Shown in pieces: positions 27,506 to 36,561 of a DNA stretch of 64,000 bases. The stretch lies in assembly GCF_902170565.1 (NCBI RefSeq), contig NZ_CABHXX010000067.1, positions 1 through 64,000 on the forward strand, written 5' to 3'. Each line of letters opens with the position of its first letter. Position 1 is the stretch's first letter. The notes beneath the pieces were generated by a model that was given only the letters and a program-made list of their open reading frames with translations, made no database searches and had not been told where the DNA came from. The DNA is from Yersinia thracica (lineage in GTDB: Bacteria; Pseudomonadota; Gammaproteobacteria; Enterobacterales; Enterobacteriaceae). A program made the position numbers and the translations under genes.

Positions 27506-28411
27506 TTAAGTCTTAGGTTTAATATTATTAGTTGGTTGATAAAGTGAAATTTCCTCACCAACAATATACTTCTTCCGCAAAGTAGAAGAAACTTTATCCA
27601 TGGTCATTACAATGACAACCATTATTAAGGTAATAAACATCACGACATCCCAATTCCATAGTCTCATATTCTCAGCATAAACTAAGCCTATACCGCCAGC
27701 CCCCACAAAACCTAATACTGCGGCCGAACGGGTATTGGATTCAATCTGATAGAGGCTGAGGGCTAAGAAGATGGGAAAAGACTGAGTGAAAATGCCAAAA
27801 CGCTGTTTTTGTAAAGCATTAGCTCCCAGAGCAGTCAAACCACGATTAGGTGATTTATCTACCGCTTCATGCCCTTCTGCATAGAGTTTACCGAGCAAGC
27901 CCATATCTTGCATAATAATCGCCAGCACCCCAGCAAGTGGCCCCATCCCGACAGCACGTACAAAAATCAGCCCCCAAATGGCCATATCAATACCACGGAA
28001 AATATCTAAGAAACGGCGCACGACAAATGAAATAAGGCGTAAACCCGGCGTCGACATCACATTTCGCGCAGCCAAAAATGATAGAGGCAAAGCAATCAAG
28101 GTCGCAGTGATTGTTCCGGCAAAAACAATGGCTAAGGTAATAAAAATCTGACCAAAGTAATATCTAAATGGCCAATTAACAAAATCATGCCAAACAAACA
28201 TCCGTAAAAAGTACCGGCTTATTTGCTGGCTACCATTAACAAATGTCTGCCAGGGAATACCAAAGGTTTTGAAGAAAAAAAGATAATATAAAAAAATGCC
28301 TACAGCAATTATCGTGGCCCACTTTATATAGCGTTTTTGCTGTAAGAAAATCTGTGGATGCTGCTGTTTCACTGTTGCTAGCTGCTCTGCGCTCAAGTGG
28401 TCTGTCAGCAT
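27506..28411 (-). CDS. phnE: Phosphonate-type ABC transporter permease, second PhnE
   Basis: 301 residues with about six membrane segments and the PhnE permease core (RRFLDIFRGIDMAIWGLIFVR, near 130-150; FVGAGGIGLVYAENMRLWNW, near 235-255). Its ATG shares one base with the stop of the preceding phnE, so the two are co-translated. Together they form a heterodimeric channel for the PhnC/PhnD system. Confidence 0.9.
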   Translation of the reverse strand: MLTDHLSAEQLATVKQQHPQIFLQQKRYIKWATIIAVGIFLYYLFFFKTFGIPWQTFVNGSQQISRYFLRMFVWHDFVNWPFRYYFGQIFITLAIVFAGTITATLIALPLSFLAARNVMSTPGLRLISFVVRRFLDIFRGIDMAIWGLIFVRAVGMGPLAGVLAIIMQDMGLLGKLYAEGHEAVDKSPNRGLTALGANALQKQRFGIFTQSFPIFLALSLYQIESNTRSAAVLGFVGAGGIGLVYAENMRLWNWDVVMFITLIMVVIVMTMDKVSSTLRKKYIVGEEISLYQPTNNIKPKT

Positions 28412-29274
28412 TATAACGCGCCCTCCACAACTCGTTTGCGTAATTTACCGGATGTATAATCCAATAACGAAACTACAATAATAATCAGTAGTAATGTCAT
28501 ACTCACCTGATCATAACGATCCAATTTTATTGAGGTCATCAATTCCTGACCGATTCCCCCCGCTCCCACCAAACCTAAAATGGTCGATTGGCGAAAATTA
28601 ATTTCCAACCGCATAAAACTATAGGAAAGAAATATGGGTTTTACTTGCGGCCAAAGCGCAAAACGCATTCGTTGTAATTTGCCGGCACCACAAGCAGCAA
28701 GACCGCGAACAGGTTTATCCGATGCAGTTTCCAATGATTCGTAAAACAACTTAGTTAAGCTGCCAATAGTGTGTAATGCCAACGCCAAAAAACCGGGAAT
28801 AGCCCCAATGCCAAAAGCCATGACGAACATCACCGCCCATGCCAATTCTGGCATAGTGCGTAAAAAGGCAACAAAGGTGCGAATAGATAATCTCAACCAC
28901 GATGGAGTTTGACTATTATTCGCCGCTAAAAAGGCCAAAATAATAGCAACCATAACCGACAAAATTGTCGAAGCCACCGCCAGCTGTAGAGTTTCCCAGA
29001 TTAGCGGTAACTGAATTGGCAAACGATAACCCCAATAAGCCAAGGAGCCTTCCGTATGACCATCTGCAAATAATTTATGCCAATGGAGCACAGGAATAGT
29101 TTCAACTAGATAATCAAAAAAATGTGGAATAGAAATAAAAATAGTATGTAAATTAAACTCAGCAATGTTTCCAGCACCAAGATAGATAATTGCCAGCACC
29201 AATGACCAAATCAGCGTTTCACGTTTTTGTTTAGCGCGAACCTTTTGATAGTAATAGTTAAAGTCTGTATTCAA
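28411..29274 (-). CDS. phnE: Phosphonate-type ABC transporter permease, first PhnE
   Basis: 287 residues with membrane segments near 22-40, 92-115, 130-165 and 225-275. The permease motif VAFLRTMPELAWAVMFVMAFG and the terminal LGLVGAGGIGQELMTSI are standard PhnE features. It sits 69 bases after phnD. Having two different permease genes is known in phnCDEE systems for phosphonates or phosphite. Confidence 0.9.
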   Translation of the reverse strand: MNTDFNYYYQKVRAKQKRETLIWSLVLAIIYLGAGNIAEFNLHTIFISIPHFFDYLVETIPVLHWHKLFADGHTEGSLAYWGYRLPIQLPLIWETLQLAVASTILSVMVAIILAFLAANNSQTPSWLRLSIRTFVAFLRTMPELAWAVMFVMAFGIGAIPGFLALALHTIGSLTKLFYESLETASDKPVRGLAACGAGKLQRMRFALWPQVKPIFLSYSFMRLEINFRQSTILGLVGAGGIGQELMTSIKLDRYDQVSMTLLLIIIVVSLLDYTSGKLRKRVVEGAL

Positions 29275-29343
29275 AATTAGCTACCACCTAAAAATGATTG
29301 CCCCGGTAAACCAGAGCCATCATATTTTATCCGCAGGACCGAC

Positions 29344-30273
29344 TTAACGGTCGCCTTTGGTTAATTCACGCTTCATATCAATAATAGTTTGATACTCGCT
29401 GAGTGATGTTTCACCAATATGCTGTTTGCCACCCATCGCTTTGATGAAACAACCATGATCTTCTTTATCCAATCTTTTAACCGCAGCCACCAGTTGCGCT
29501 TTAAACTCAGGTGGCAATGCACCGCGGACTAAAATCGGGCCATTAGGAATAAGGGGAGATTCCCAGATAATACGAATCTGTTTCATTAAATCTGGGTGAT
29601 CCATACGAATCATGCGGGTAAATGCACCGCTGGTATAGCCCGTATTATAGTCACCAATCATCGATGCCCAAGTTACTGCACCATCAAATTGGCCATTAAT
29701 GACACCAAGAATATCTTGCTCATGTCCGCCGGAGAATGTCACGCTAGAGAAGAAATTGTTATATTTGTTATCTGGTGTCCCGCCTAATTTCTGTTTGAAT
29801 ATTTGATTAGGGATCAAGAAACCAGAGGTTGAGTCTGGGTCAGCAAAGCCAAATGCTTTACCCTTTAAGTCTTCAATTTTCTGATAAGGACTATCTGCTT
29901 TTACAACGACGACAGAGTGGTAGCCGCGAGATTGGTCAGTATCATCAATAGCAATACCTACAATATCAACAGCTTTAGGATCTTTGATATAAACAGAGGC
30001 AAAGGAGGAGGGAGACATACTTAATACCAGGTCAATCTTTCCACCTAATAAACCTTGAATAACGCCGGAGTAGTCAGATGCGTTATGTAAATTTGTTTTA
30101 ACATTTAATTCCTTATCTAAGAATTCCTTAACACATACATTATCGCCAATTTGCTGTGTTGCATTCTGACCGCCAAGGATACCCAGATTAATTTCTTTTG
30201 GCGCATCCGCTGCTGTGACATTAAATACCATTAAACTTGCCACTAATGAGGTAAGACAAAGTACTTTTTTCAT
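29344..30273 (-). CDS. phnD: Phosphonate-type ABC transporter, periplasmic binding protein
   Basis: 309 residues. A signal peptide covers about 1-22 (MKKVLCLTSLVASLMVFNVTAA, then DAPKEI). Family blocks include the DYSGVIQGLLGGKIDLVLSMSPSSFA segment, the GYHSVVVVKADSPYQKIEDLKGKAFGFADPDSTSG strand-loop with the ligand-binding Ser/Thr residues, and GAVTWASMIGDY. The ligand may be a phosphonate, phosphite or phosphate ester; sequence alone does not decide. It lies between phnC and the two phnE genes. Confidence 0.92.
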   Translation of the reverse strand: MKKVLCLTSLVASLMVFNVTAADAPKEINLGILGGQNATQQIGDNVCVKEFLDKELNVKTNLHNASDYSGVIQGLLGGKIDLVLSMSPSSFASVYIKDPKAVDIVGIAIDDTDQSRGYHSVVVVKADSPYQKIEDLKGKAFGFADPDSTSGFLIPNQIFKQKLGGTPDNKYNNFFSSVTFSGGHEQDILGVINGQFDGAVTWASMIGDYNTGYTSGAFTRMIRMDHPDLMKQIRIIWESPLIPNGPILVRGALPPEFKAQLVAAVKRLDKEDHGCFIKAMGGKQHIGETSLSEYQTIIDMKRELTKGDR

Positions 30274-30309
30274 TAAAATAACCTATTCTGATAAAGGGAT
30301 AAGTGGGAG

Positions 30310-31182
30310 TTAATGCAAAAGCTCAGGTGATTCGTCACTATATATATCCTGAATAATGGTATCATTTAGCATAGAGGGGGGACCGTCAAAAATAATTCGT
30401 CCATGAGCGATACCAATAACTCTGGTACAATAATCTTTCACTAAATCGACAGAGTGTAAATTAACAACCACCGCAATATCATTCTCGCTTATTTTCTGTA
30501 ATGTATTCATAATACGAGTCGTATTCTTAGGGTCCAAAGAAGCGACTGGCTCATCAGCCAATAATATTTTGGGGTTTTGCATCATGGCGCGGCAAATAGC
30601 AACACGCTGCATTTGTCCACCCGAAAGGTTTTCTGCGCGTTGCAAAGCATGCGGCAGCATATTAAGCCACTGTAATAACTCGATGGCTTTGGCGCGATCC
30701 TGGTCCGCAAATATCTTAAAAAATGATTTTAGTGTGGAGGTGTAACTGAGGCGGCCTAATAAAACGTTAGTTATAACATCAAGGCGCGGAACCAAACAGA
30801 AATCTTGAAAAATCATGCCACATTTAGCTCGCCATTTACGCATCTGCTTTGTTGTCAGGGCTGCTATATTTTGTGTTTCGCCGTTGTCATGGTAATTGAT
30901 AATTTCACCCGCACTGCTGGGAATAGTACCATTTAAAACATGTAGTAATGTAGATTTACCGGCACCAGAACGGCCAATTATTGCGACAAACTCACCCGAA
31001 TGAAGCTCAAAATTAATATCATCCAGAACTCGATGTTGTGACTTATACGCCTTAACCAAACCTTTAACAGCAAGTACCTTTTTACGCGGTTCTGACACCG
31101 CAGCTGGATAATCAGCCACAGTGAATTTACGTAATGCTTGGCCCATGTCATGTTTCTCAAATTGCCTGTAGTCATGTGCCAT
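30310..31182 (-). CDS. phnC: Phosphonate-type ABC transporter, ATP-binding protein
   Basis: 290 residues from the ATG at 31182. Walker [10 protein letters not shown] is near 72-80, signature [15 protein letters not shown] near 185, Walker [14 protein letters not shown] near 207 and the switch histidine in NLHSVDLV near 239. The ~40-residue N-terminal extension before [13 protein letters not shown] is longer than usual. If the Pho-box promoter starts transcription near 31185, the ATG at 31146 (MGQALRKF, 278 residues) may be the true start. It is the first gene of phnCDEE. Confidence 0.9.
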   Translation of the reverse strand: MAHDYRQFEKHDMGQALRKFTVADYPAAVSEPRKKVLAVKGLVKAYKSQHRVLDDINFELHSGEFVAIIGRSGAGKSTLLHVLNGTIPSSAGEIINYHDNGETQNIAALTTKQMRKWRAKCGMIFQDFCLVPRLDVITNVLLGRLSYTSTLKSFFKIFADQDRAKAIELLQWLNMLPHALQRAENLSGGQMQRVAICRAMMQNPKILLADEPVASLDPKNTTRIMNTLQKISENDIAVVVNLHSVDLVKDYCTRVIGIAHGRIIFDGPPSMLNDTIIQDIYSDESPELLH

Positions 31183-31207
31183 TAAAGAATATGTCTATTG
31201 CATATTG

Positions 31208-31236
31208 ATGATAGTTTTATGAGAGAATGGTGACAA
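31208..31236 (-). promoter_or_regulatory. Pho box upstream of phnCDEE
   Basis: On the minus strand the sequence reads TTGTCAC-N4-CTCTCAT-N4-CTATCAT, three PhoB repeats (consensus CTGTCAT) in exact 11-base phase. Ten bases downstream TAGACAT can act as a -10 element. This indicates induction by PhoBR under phosphate starvation. Confidence 0.8.
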
Positions 31237-31347
31237 AATTCAGCCACCTTTCTTATATTCTTGATGAGCGAGCATTTTCTTGTTTAATACTTATTTAGTC
31301 AAAATAATGATTATTTAAAATCACTATAATAAGCACCTAAAAAATTG

Positions 31348-31596
31348 CTAACTTCTTAATTTTCGATAGACAAGCAGCACGACCAGTGAGCCAATAACCG
31401 CTACCACAAAGCTACCAAGGTTAAACCCATCAACCTTACCCATCCCAAAGAAAGTGCTAATATAGCCACCAACCAGCGCCCCTACCACGCCGAGGATTAT
31501 AGTCATAATAAAACCACCACCATCCTCTCCTGGCATAATCCATTTAGCTAAAATCCCAGCGATAAGACCAAAAATAATCCAAGATAGTATGCCCAT
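31348..31596 (-). CDS. GlsB/YeaQ/YmgE-family small membrane protein
   Basis: 82 residues from the ATG at 31596, which follows GGAGGTACTT. There are three hydrophobic, glycine-rich segments (about 2-20, 27-48, 58-77), with the signature IAKWIMPGEDGGG-type loop (here LAKWIMPGEDGGG) and VVGALVGGY. The family is annotated as transglycosylase-associated, but its role is poorly known; members respond to general stress. It stands alone between phnC and the SUFU-like gene. Confidence 0.9.
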   Translation of the reverse strand: MGILSWIIFGLIAGILAKWIMPGEDGGGFIMTIILGVVGALVGGYISTFFGMGKVDGFNLGSFVVAVIGSLVVLLVYRKLRS

Positions 31597-31750
31597 AAGT
31601 ACCTCCATAAAATTAATTTTCACTGATAGCTGGCTTGCCTATCTCACTCATTACAAACTCAACATTACGGCCTTAAACCGCTATCGTCATTGTTAAGTTA
31701 AGACCCGAATAACAAAATCTGCAAATCAGATCTATCATGTTCAGTTAAAA

Positions 31751-32854
31751 TTAAATAATGGGCTCACGGGGTGAGAAAATATGATTAACCCCCTGTTGCC
31801 GCAGTTTTTTCAGCAAATCATACCCGCCATTCGGTACACTATGGGCAAATTCTCTTTCACTGGCAAAAACGGGACTGGCCCAATATATATTAACCGGGTC
31901 ATCTTGCTGGAGAGGCAATATTAGGCTATCTGCATTAGTATAAAGCTCTGATGACAAGATATAACCCTCATACCCCTGAGGGGCGACCTCTGATTCCAAT
32001 GTGTGCCCCTCCCCCAGCCAAGTTATTTTACTCCAGGGTACATGAGCAAAACCTGCCAACGCACTAGCCATATAGATAGCGTTATCCTCATTAACAAATT
32101 GGCTATCAATCGCTATAGCCATTTCGAAACGCCGATATTTAGCAGCATCGTCATTAAATAATATTTCAACCCATGGTTGGGGACGAATACTGACCCCCAA
32201 CGTCAGAAAGTAATATATTCCATCTTTTTCGTGCTGTGAGATAGCCATAGGCGGCCACTTACCTTGATCAATCGCATAATATTTAACCGATGAACCAAAG
32301 TGTTGTTCATAGCACTGAATATATTCAGCCTGTAATGCAGACCATGGATTCCCTTCCTCCTGCTGCCAAACCCGCCAAAATTGGCGAGTATTTTGTGCAT
32401 GGGTATATTGGGTATTAGTGGAAGCAGACCCCAAAGGTAATGTTAGTGGGTTGTCTTTAATGCAACTGGCGGAATAACAAACCGAGTGATCAATATATAA
32501 ACTCCAGCCGGGAATAATCGCCAGTAATTGCCCCTGATACCATAATGCTGCGCCGTCATCACTTTCTGACCAGATAATCGAAATAAACTGCGCATCAAGT
32601 TCAGCCTCGCCAGCCACATTACGGCAAAACTCTGCAGCCAAACGCGGAGCTAGTCCTTGTTCAAGGGCGGTATTATCAGCCAATATTGGCGCTGCGACCA
32701 AATTTCTCACCCAGCAAGCGCGGACGGGGAAACGTTCTTCAAACGCTTCTTGCGGATAAATATAGAAGTATACTACCCGTTGGTCTTGTTGCACCACAGC
32801 TACTAATGTCTGGTTTTCATTACTGACTTCGACCAGTACCTCAGATTCTTTCAT
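31751..32854 (-). CDS. Suppressor-of-fused (SUFU) domain protein
   Basis: 367 residues without signal peptide or membrane segments. The C-terminal half (about 175-360) resembles bacterial SUFU domains (PF05076), with YYFLTLGVSIRPQPWVEILF, WLGEGHTLESE, YEGYILSSEL and IYWASPVFASEREFAHSVPNGGYDLLKKL. The N-terminal ~150 residues match nothing I can name. Bacterial SUFU proteins have no settled function; some occur as immunity or polymorphic-toxin partners, but no toxin gene is adjacent here. The assignment is by motif recognition and should be tested by profile search. Confidence 0.65.
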   Translation of the reverse strand: MKESEVLVEVSNENQTLVAVVQQDQRVVYFYIYPQEAFEERFPVRACWVRNLVAAPILADNTALEQGLAPRLAAEFCRNVAGEAELDAQFISIIWSESDDGAALWYQGQLLAIIPGWSLYIDHSVCYSASCIKDNPLTLPLGSASTNTQYTHAQNTRQFWRVWQQEEGNPWSALQAEYIQCYEQHFGSSVKYYAIDQGKWPPMAISQHEKDGIYYFLTLGVSIRPQPWVEILFNDDAAKYRRFEMAIAIDSQFVNEDNAIYMASALAGFAHVPWSKITWLGEGHTLESEVAPQGYEGYILSSELYTNADSLILPLQQDDPVNIYWASPVFASEREFAHSVPNGGYDLLKKLRQQGVNHIFSPREPII

Positions 32855-33230
32855 ATCGCCTCAACTCTATCGGCAAAGGATTTCAGGCTAAACACGCTGT
32901 ATTGCATGCCGTAAAATAAGTTTATTAGCGGGAGTACACATAATCTTACGCCAATAACTCTATACTGGATAATATAAAAAGGTGACCGTAAAAACTCAGT
33001 GATAGTGTAAAACGACTTATCCCTTTAAATCATCAGCAAAAGTCTCAAAAATTATCAGTATCAACATGAATATCCAGACACCTATTTTTATAATTGATTC
33101 AATATGTTCCTATAGAAGCAGGTTCTAATGAAGAAGTCTGGCCTAAATATTAATAGCCAATAGTTGATAGTCTGCCGTCTGTTTTCACGCTAAAATACAA
33201 ACATTGTTTCTCGCAGAATTGAAGGCTGAT
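32855..33230. other. Divergent promoter region, no other feature
   Basis: 376 AT-rich bases between the SUFU-like gene and yajD, which diverge. I see no operator, repeat or coding frame. Confidence 0.5.
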
Positions 33231-33572
33231 ATGGCATATATACCAAAGAACTACGCGCGTCTGGAAAGTGGGTATAGGGAGAAAGCATTGAAGATCTTTC
33301 CGTGGGTTTGTGGTAAATGCTCACGAGAATTTGTTTATTCCAACCTGCGAGAACTAACAGTTCACCATATTGACCATGATCATAGTAATAACCCAGAAGA
33401 TGGCAGCAATTGGGAGATGTTATGTCTTTTTTGTCATGATCATGAACACTCTAAATATACCGAAGCAGACCTTTATGGCTCGACGGTAATTGCCGGGGAT
33501 GATGCGCAGAATGATCAGGGTGTTGCCACCCACAATCCATTCGCCAACTTGAAGTCTTTGATGAAAAAATAA
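33231..33572 (+). CDS. yajD: HNH nuclease-family protein YajD
   Basis: 113 residues from the ATG at 33231 (GAAGG precedes it; E. coli YajD is 115). The HNH fold is clear: a zinc-knuckle pair in CGKCSREF, the catalytic region LTVHHIDHDHSNNPEDGSNW, and the second pair in CLFCHDHEHSKY. This suggests metal-dependent nuclease activity, but no cellular role is known. An upstream in-frame start at 33204 is less likely. Confidence 0.92.
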   Translation: MAYIPKNYARLESGYREKALKIFPWVCGKCSREFVYSNLRELTVHHIDHDHSNNPEDGSNWEMLCLFCHDHEHSKYTEADLYGSTVIAGDDAQNDQGVATHNPFANLKSLMKK

Positions 33573-33578
33573 ACCTAT

Positions 33579-33604
33579 TTGGCCGTGATACACAGAGCGG
33601 CCAA
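33579..33604. terminator. Possible terminator between yajD and cyaB
   Basis: TTGGCCG pairs with CGGCCAA around a 12-base loop, between two convergent genes. Only a weak T stretch follows, so termination is not certain. Confidence 0.4.
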
Positions 33605-33632
33605 GACTTTATGATGACAAATCATACAATAA

Positions 33633-34172
33633 TTAGAAACCGAGCAATTGCCGGTATGAACGGTTTTCTTGTTGTTCTATTAATAATCCTAATCGGTTAG
33701 CTAACTCTCGGCATTCTGCCTTAAGATTATCAAGGGCAGTAAAATCATCAGTCATGATGGCTATCTCAGCAAAATTGCCTAACTTCGCCAGACTATCAAC
33801 CGTGACGTGAAACTTCCCAATAAAATAGATGCTACGTTGTTTTTCTAGTGTAAACGCAGGTTGATACCCTAACGTTGACAACATGCTCTTCACTTTATCG
33901 ATATCTTCAATATTGCTCGCTTCACAGCGTTCCGTTCCCGGCCCCTTGACTATCCATAAACGAATACCTGATGGATTCATTTCACGTAAAAGCATACTGA
34001 TCTGTTTAGCGGCTAAATCGCCACTATTCGCTTCCAGATAGATATCTTTTTCATGATTATTGACCGTAAATGGCACTGCTTTATGCATTGCTAACTGTTC
34101 ATGTAATTGGGTGATGTTCGATACTTGGAACTTTAACTCAACTTCATATTTACCCACAAAATGCTCACTCAT
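33633..34172 (-). CDS. cyaB: Class IV adenylate cyclase (CYTH domain)
   Basis: 179 residues, the length of the structurally studied Yersinia pestis class IV enzyme. The CYTH signature ExExK is seen as E10, E12 and K14 in YEVELKF. Acidic and basic residues lining the barrel follow ([41 protein letters not shown]). It can make cyclic AMP from ATP, though CYTH proteins may instead hydrolyse triphosphates. Yersinia also has class I CyaA, so the physiological role is open. It is monocistronic. Confidence 0.9.
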   Translation of the reverse strand: MSEHFVGKYEVELKFQVSNITQLHEQLAMHKAVPFTVNNHEKDIYLEANSGDLAAKQISMLLREMNPSGIRLWIVKGPGTERCEASNIEDIDKVKSMLSTLGYQPAFTLEKQRSIYFIGKFHVTVDSLAKLGNFAEIAIMTDDFTALDNLKAECRELANRLGLLIEQQENRSYRQLLGF

Positions 34173-34505
34173 AAAATACCTTATTAATCAGCGTAGTTCT
34201 TGTATCTGATCCTATACCTCGGCGCGTAATGATCAAAACTCTTATCAAGATATTAAAGGATGAATCCATCACAATTCTCAGTCTTGTCCTCTCCATTAAT
34301 CATCATAGTTAGTAATTTTTAAAACACAGCGATGCGAAGACTGAATGCTTTTTAAGCAAAAATAATGCGTGTGAGTTCACAAAAAACACGTTTTATCAGG
34401 AAAGCATACCGCCCCTCATGTTTACTTCATTGCACTAAAATAGTTGTTTCATACCGGGCTGAACGTGGGTATGAAAAGTAAATGTCATTACAGGGAGTCG
34501 CACGA
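34173..34505. other. Divergent region upstream of dld
   Basis: 333 bases between cyaB and dld, transcribed apart. It must contain both promoters. No recognisable operator or repeat. Confidence 0.5.
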
Positions 34506-36218
34506 ATGAATCACTCTTATGATGAAAAAACGCAAACCTTACTGACTCAATTACAAGATATCGTAGGTGCGCGCTACTTATTGACTGGCGAACGACAAAC
34601 TGAACGCTACCGTTCGGGTTTCAGATCAGGGGCTGGTTCTGCTCTCGCTGTAGTGTTCCCTTCTACGTTGTTACAGCAATGGCAATTGCTACAAGCCTGT
34701 GTTGCAGCTGATACAATCGTTATAATGCAAGCGGCTAATACAGGGCTGACTGAGGGGTCTACCCCTAGCGGTGATGATTACGACCGCCCCATTGTTATAT
34801 TGAATACATTGCGGCTTAATCAAATTCAGCTACTCAATGATGGCAAACAAGTCATTGGCTTTCCTGGTAGCACATTGAATCAATTGGAAAAATGCTTAAA
34901 ACCTTATGATCGAGAACCTCATTCCGTCATTGGTTCTTCCTGTATTGGTGCTTCGGTCATCGGAGGTATTTGCAATAATTCAGGCGGTTCATTGGTTCAA
35001 AGAGGCCCTGCATACACGGAAATGGCTCTATTCGCACAAATTGATGCACAAGGTGAGTTGCAATTAATTAATCACTTAGGAATTTATTTAGGCGATACAC
35101 CAGAAGAGATTTTACAATGCTTGGAGCGAGGTAATTACCCTGTCAGTGATATTGATCAGGGCACTCAACATGCATCCGATCATGAATATGCGACACGGGT
35201 GAGAGATATTGATGCGCCAACGCCTTCTCGTTTTAATGCTGACCCACGCCGCCTCTTTGAAGCCTCTGGATGCGCAGGTAAATTAGCAGTATTTGCAGTA
35301 CGGTTAGATACATTCCCCAGTGACAAACAGCAGCAAGTTTTCTATATCGGTACCAATCAAACTCAGGTCTTAACTGAGTTACGACGTGCTATTTTACGTG
35401 ACTTCAAACATTTACCCGTTGCGGGCGAATATATGCATCGCGATATTTTTGATATTGCAGAAGTGTATGGCAAAGATACATTTGTGATGATCAACAAAAT
35501 GGGCACCAATAGCATGCCGCGTTTTTTCACCTTAAAAGGTAAAATTGATGCCCGCCTCAATAAAGTTCCCTTTCTAATAGATCATTTAACTGACCGTATT
35601 ATGCAAGGTTTCAGCCAGGTACTCCCCAACCATTTACCCAAACGTCTTAAGAGTTACCGTAGTAAATATGAGCATCACTTAATGCTAAAAATGTCAGGTG
35701 AAGGGATAACTGAAGCACTGCAATTTTTAAAAGATTTTTTTGCCACGGCGGAAGGTAACTTTATTACCTGCACTGCCGATGAAGGCAAAAAAGCTTTTTT
35801 ACATCGCTTTGCCGCGGCAGGAGCAGCTGTTCGTTATCATGCCGTTCATGCCGATAAAGTTGAAGATATTCTGGCACTGGATATTGCTTTGCCACGTAAT
35901 GAAGAACAGTGGTTTGAGACGCTACCGCCCGAAATAGATCAATGTCTGGTCGCCAAACTCTATTATGGTCATTTTTTGTGCCACGTTTTCCATCAGGATT
36001 ATATCGTGAAGAAAGGGGTCGATACGCACGCCCTAAAACAAAAAATGTTGGCGCTTTTGAATGACAAAGGGGCGGAATACCCAGCTGAACATAATGTCGG
36101 GCACCTCTACATAGCCAAGCCGGCATTGAAGACGTTTTATCAGCAGATAGACCCTACTAATAGTTTTAATCCTGGGATCGGCAAAACCTCGAAACTTAAA
36201 TATTGGCAGACAAAATAA
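34506..36218 (+). CDS. dld: Quinone-dependent D-lactate dehydrogenase
   Basis: Peripheral membrane flavoenzyme oxidising D-lactate to pyruvate and passing electrons to the quinone pool. The ATG at 34506 has AGGGAG upstream and gives 570 residues (E. coli 571). The FAD-binding (PCMH) domain is near 35-220, with QAANTGLTEGSTP and VIGSSCIGASVIGGICNNSGGSL. The membrane-binding, cap and C-terminal parts follow, with NVGHLYIAKPALKTFYQQIDPTNSFNPGIGKTSK at the end. There is no terminator directly after it, so read-through into yohP is possible. Confidence 0.95.
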   Translation: MNHSYDEKTQTLLTQLQDIVGARYLLTGERQTERYRSGFRSGAGSALAVVFPSTLLQQWQLLQACVAADTIVIMQAANTGLTEGSTPSGDDYDRPIVILNTLRLNQIQLLNDGKQVIGFPGSTLNQLEKCLKPYDREPHSVIGSSCIGASVIGGICNNSGGSLVQRGPAYTEMALFAQIDAQGELQLINHLGIYLGDTPEEILQCLERGNYPVSDIDQGTQHASDHEYATRVRDIDAPTPSRFNADPRRLFEASGCAGKLAVFAVRLDTFPSDKQQQVFYIGTNQTQVLTELRRAILRDFKHLPVAGEYMHRDIFDIAEVYGKDTFVMINKMGTNSMPRFFTLKGKIDARLNKVPFLIDHLTDRIMQGFSQVLPNHLPKRLKSYRSKYEHHLMLKMSGEGITEALQFLKDFFATAEGNFITCTADEGKKAFLHRFAAAGAAVRYHAVHADKVEDILALDIALPRNEEQWFETLPPEIDQCLVAKLYYGHFLCHVFHQDYIVKKGVDTHALKQKMLALLNDKGAEYPAEHNVGHLYIAKPALKTFYQQIDPTNSFNPGIGKTSKLKYWQTK

Positions 36219-36323
36219 CTGAGGTGGGGATGGATATCTGACAAGTTAGAATAACTTAAGCATTATCCGAATTCCTACAACATACCCGATGAATTCTGCC
36301 AGACAAACTATAGTCATAGTCTG

Positions 36324-36343
36324 ATACCAACGAAAGTTGGTAT
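36324..36343 (+). other. GNRA-type hairpin before yohP
   Basis: ATACCAAC-GAAA-GTTGGTAT is a perfect 8-base stem with a GAAA tetraloop, 41 bases before the yohP start. It has no T-run, so it is more likely an RNA stability or translation element than a terminator. Confidence 0.6.
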
Positions 36344-36384
36344 GGCTATCACATGTTGGTTTTATACGGAGTCTGGGAGAACAA

Positions 36385-36468
36385 ATGAAAATAATACTGT
36401 GGATTATCGCGATCATTTTTATTGTCGGTTTATTGACCATTACTGGTGTATTTAAACTGATTATCTAA
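36385..36468 (+). CDS. yohP: Small inner-membrane protein YohP
   Basis: 27 residues (MKIILWIIAIIFIVGL, then LTITGVFKLII), too short for a standard ORF screen. It matches my recollection of E. coli YohP, also 27 residues, nearly along its whole length, including the GVFK near the end. It is a single hydrophobic helix. GGGAG precedes the ATG at 36385. As in E. coli, dld, pbpG and dusC are nearby. The E. coli protein is inserted post-translationally and its mRNA is membrane-associated; the function is unknown. Confidence 0.85.
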   Translation: MKIILWIIAIIFIVGLLTITGVFKLII

Positions 36469-36508
36469 TTGTTATCAGTAAGGCAAGAGCTATTAATCAA
36501 ATACTATC

Positions 36509-36543
36509 GGCAGAGTTGCAGGCTGGTTGCAAACTCTGCCTTT
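36509..36543 (+). terminator. Intrinsic terminator after yohP
   Basis: GGCAGAGTTGCA pairs with TGCAAACTCTGCC (one bulge) around GGCTGG, then TTT. It lies between yohP and the convergent pbpG. Confidence 0.7.
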
Positions 36544-36561
36544 CAATGACTATGACTGTAT

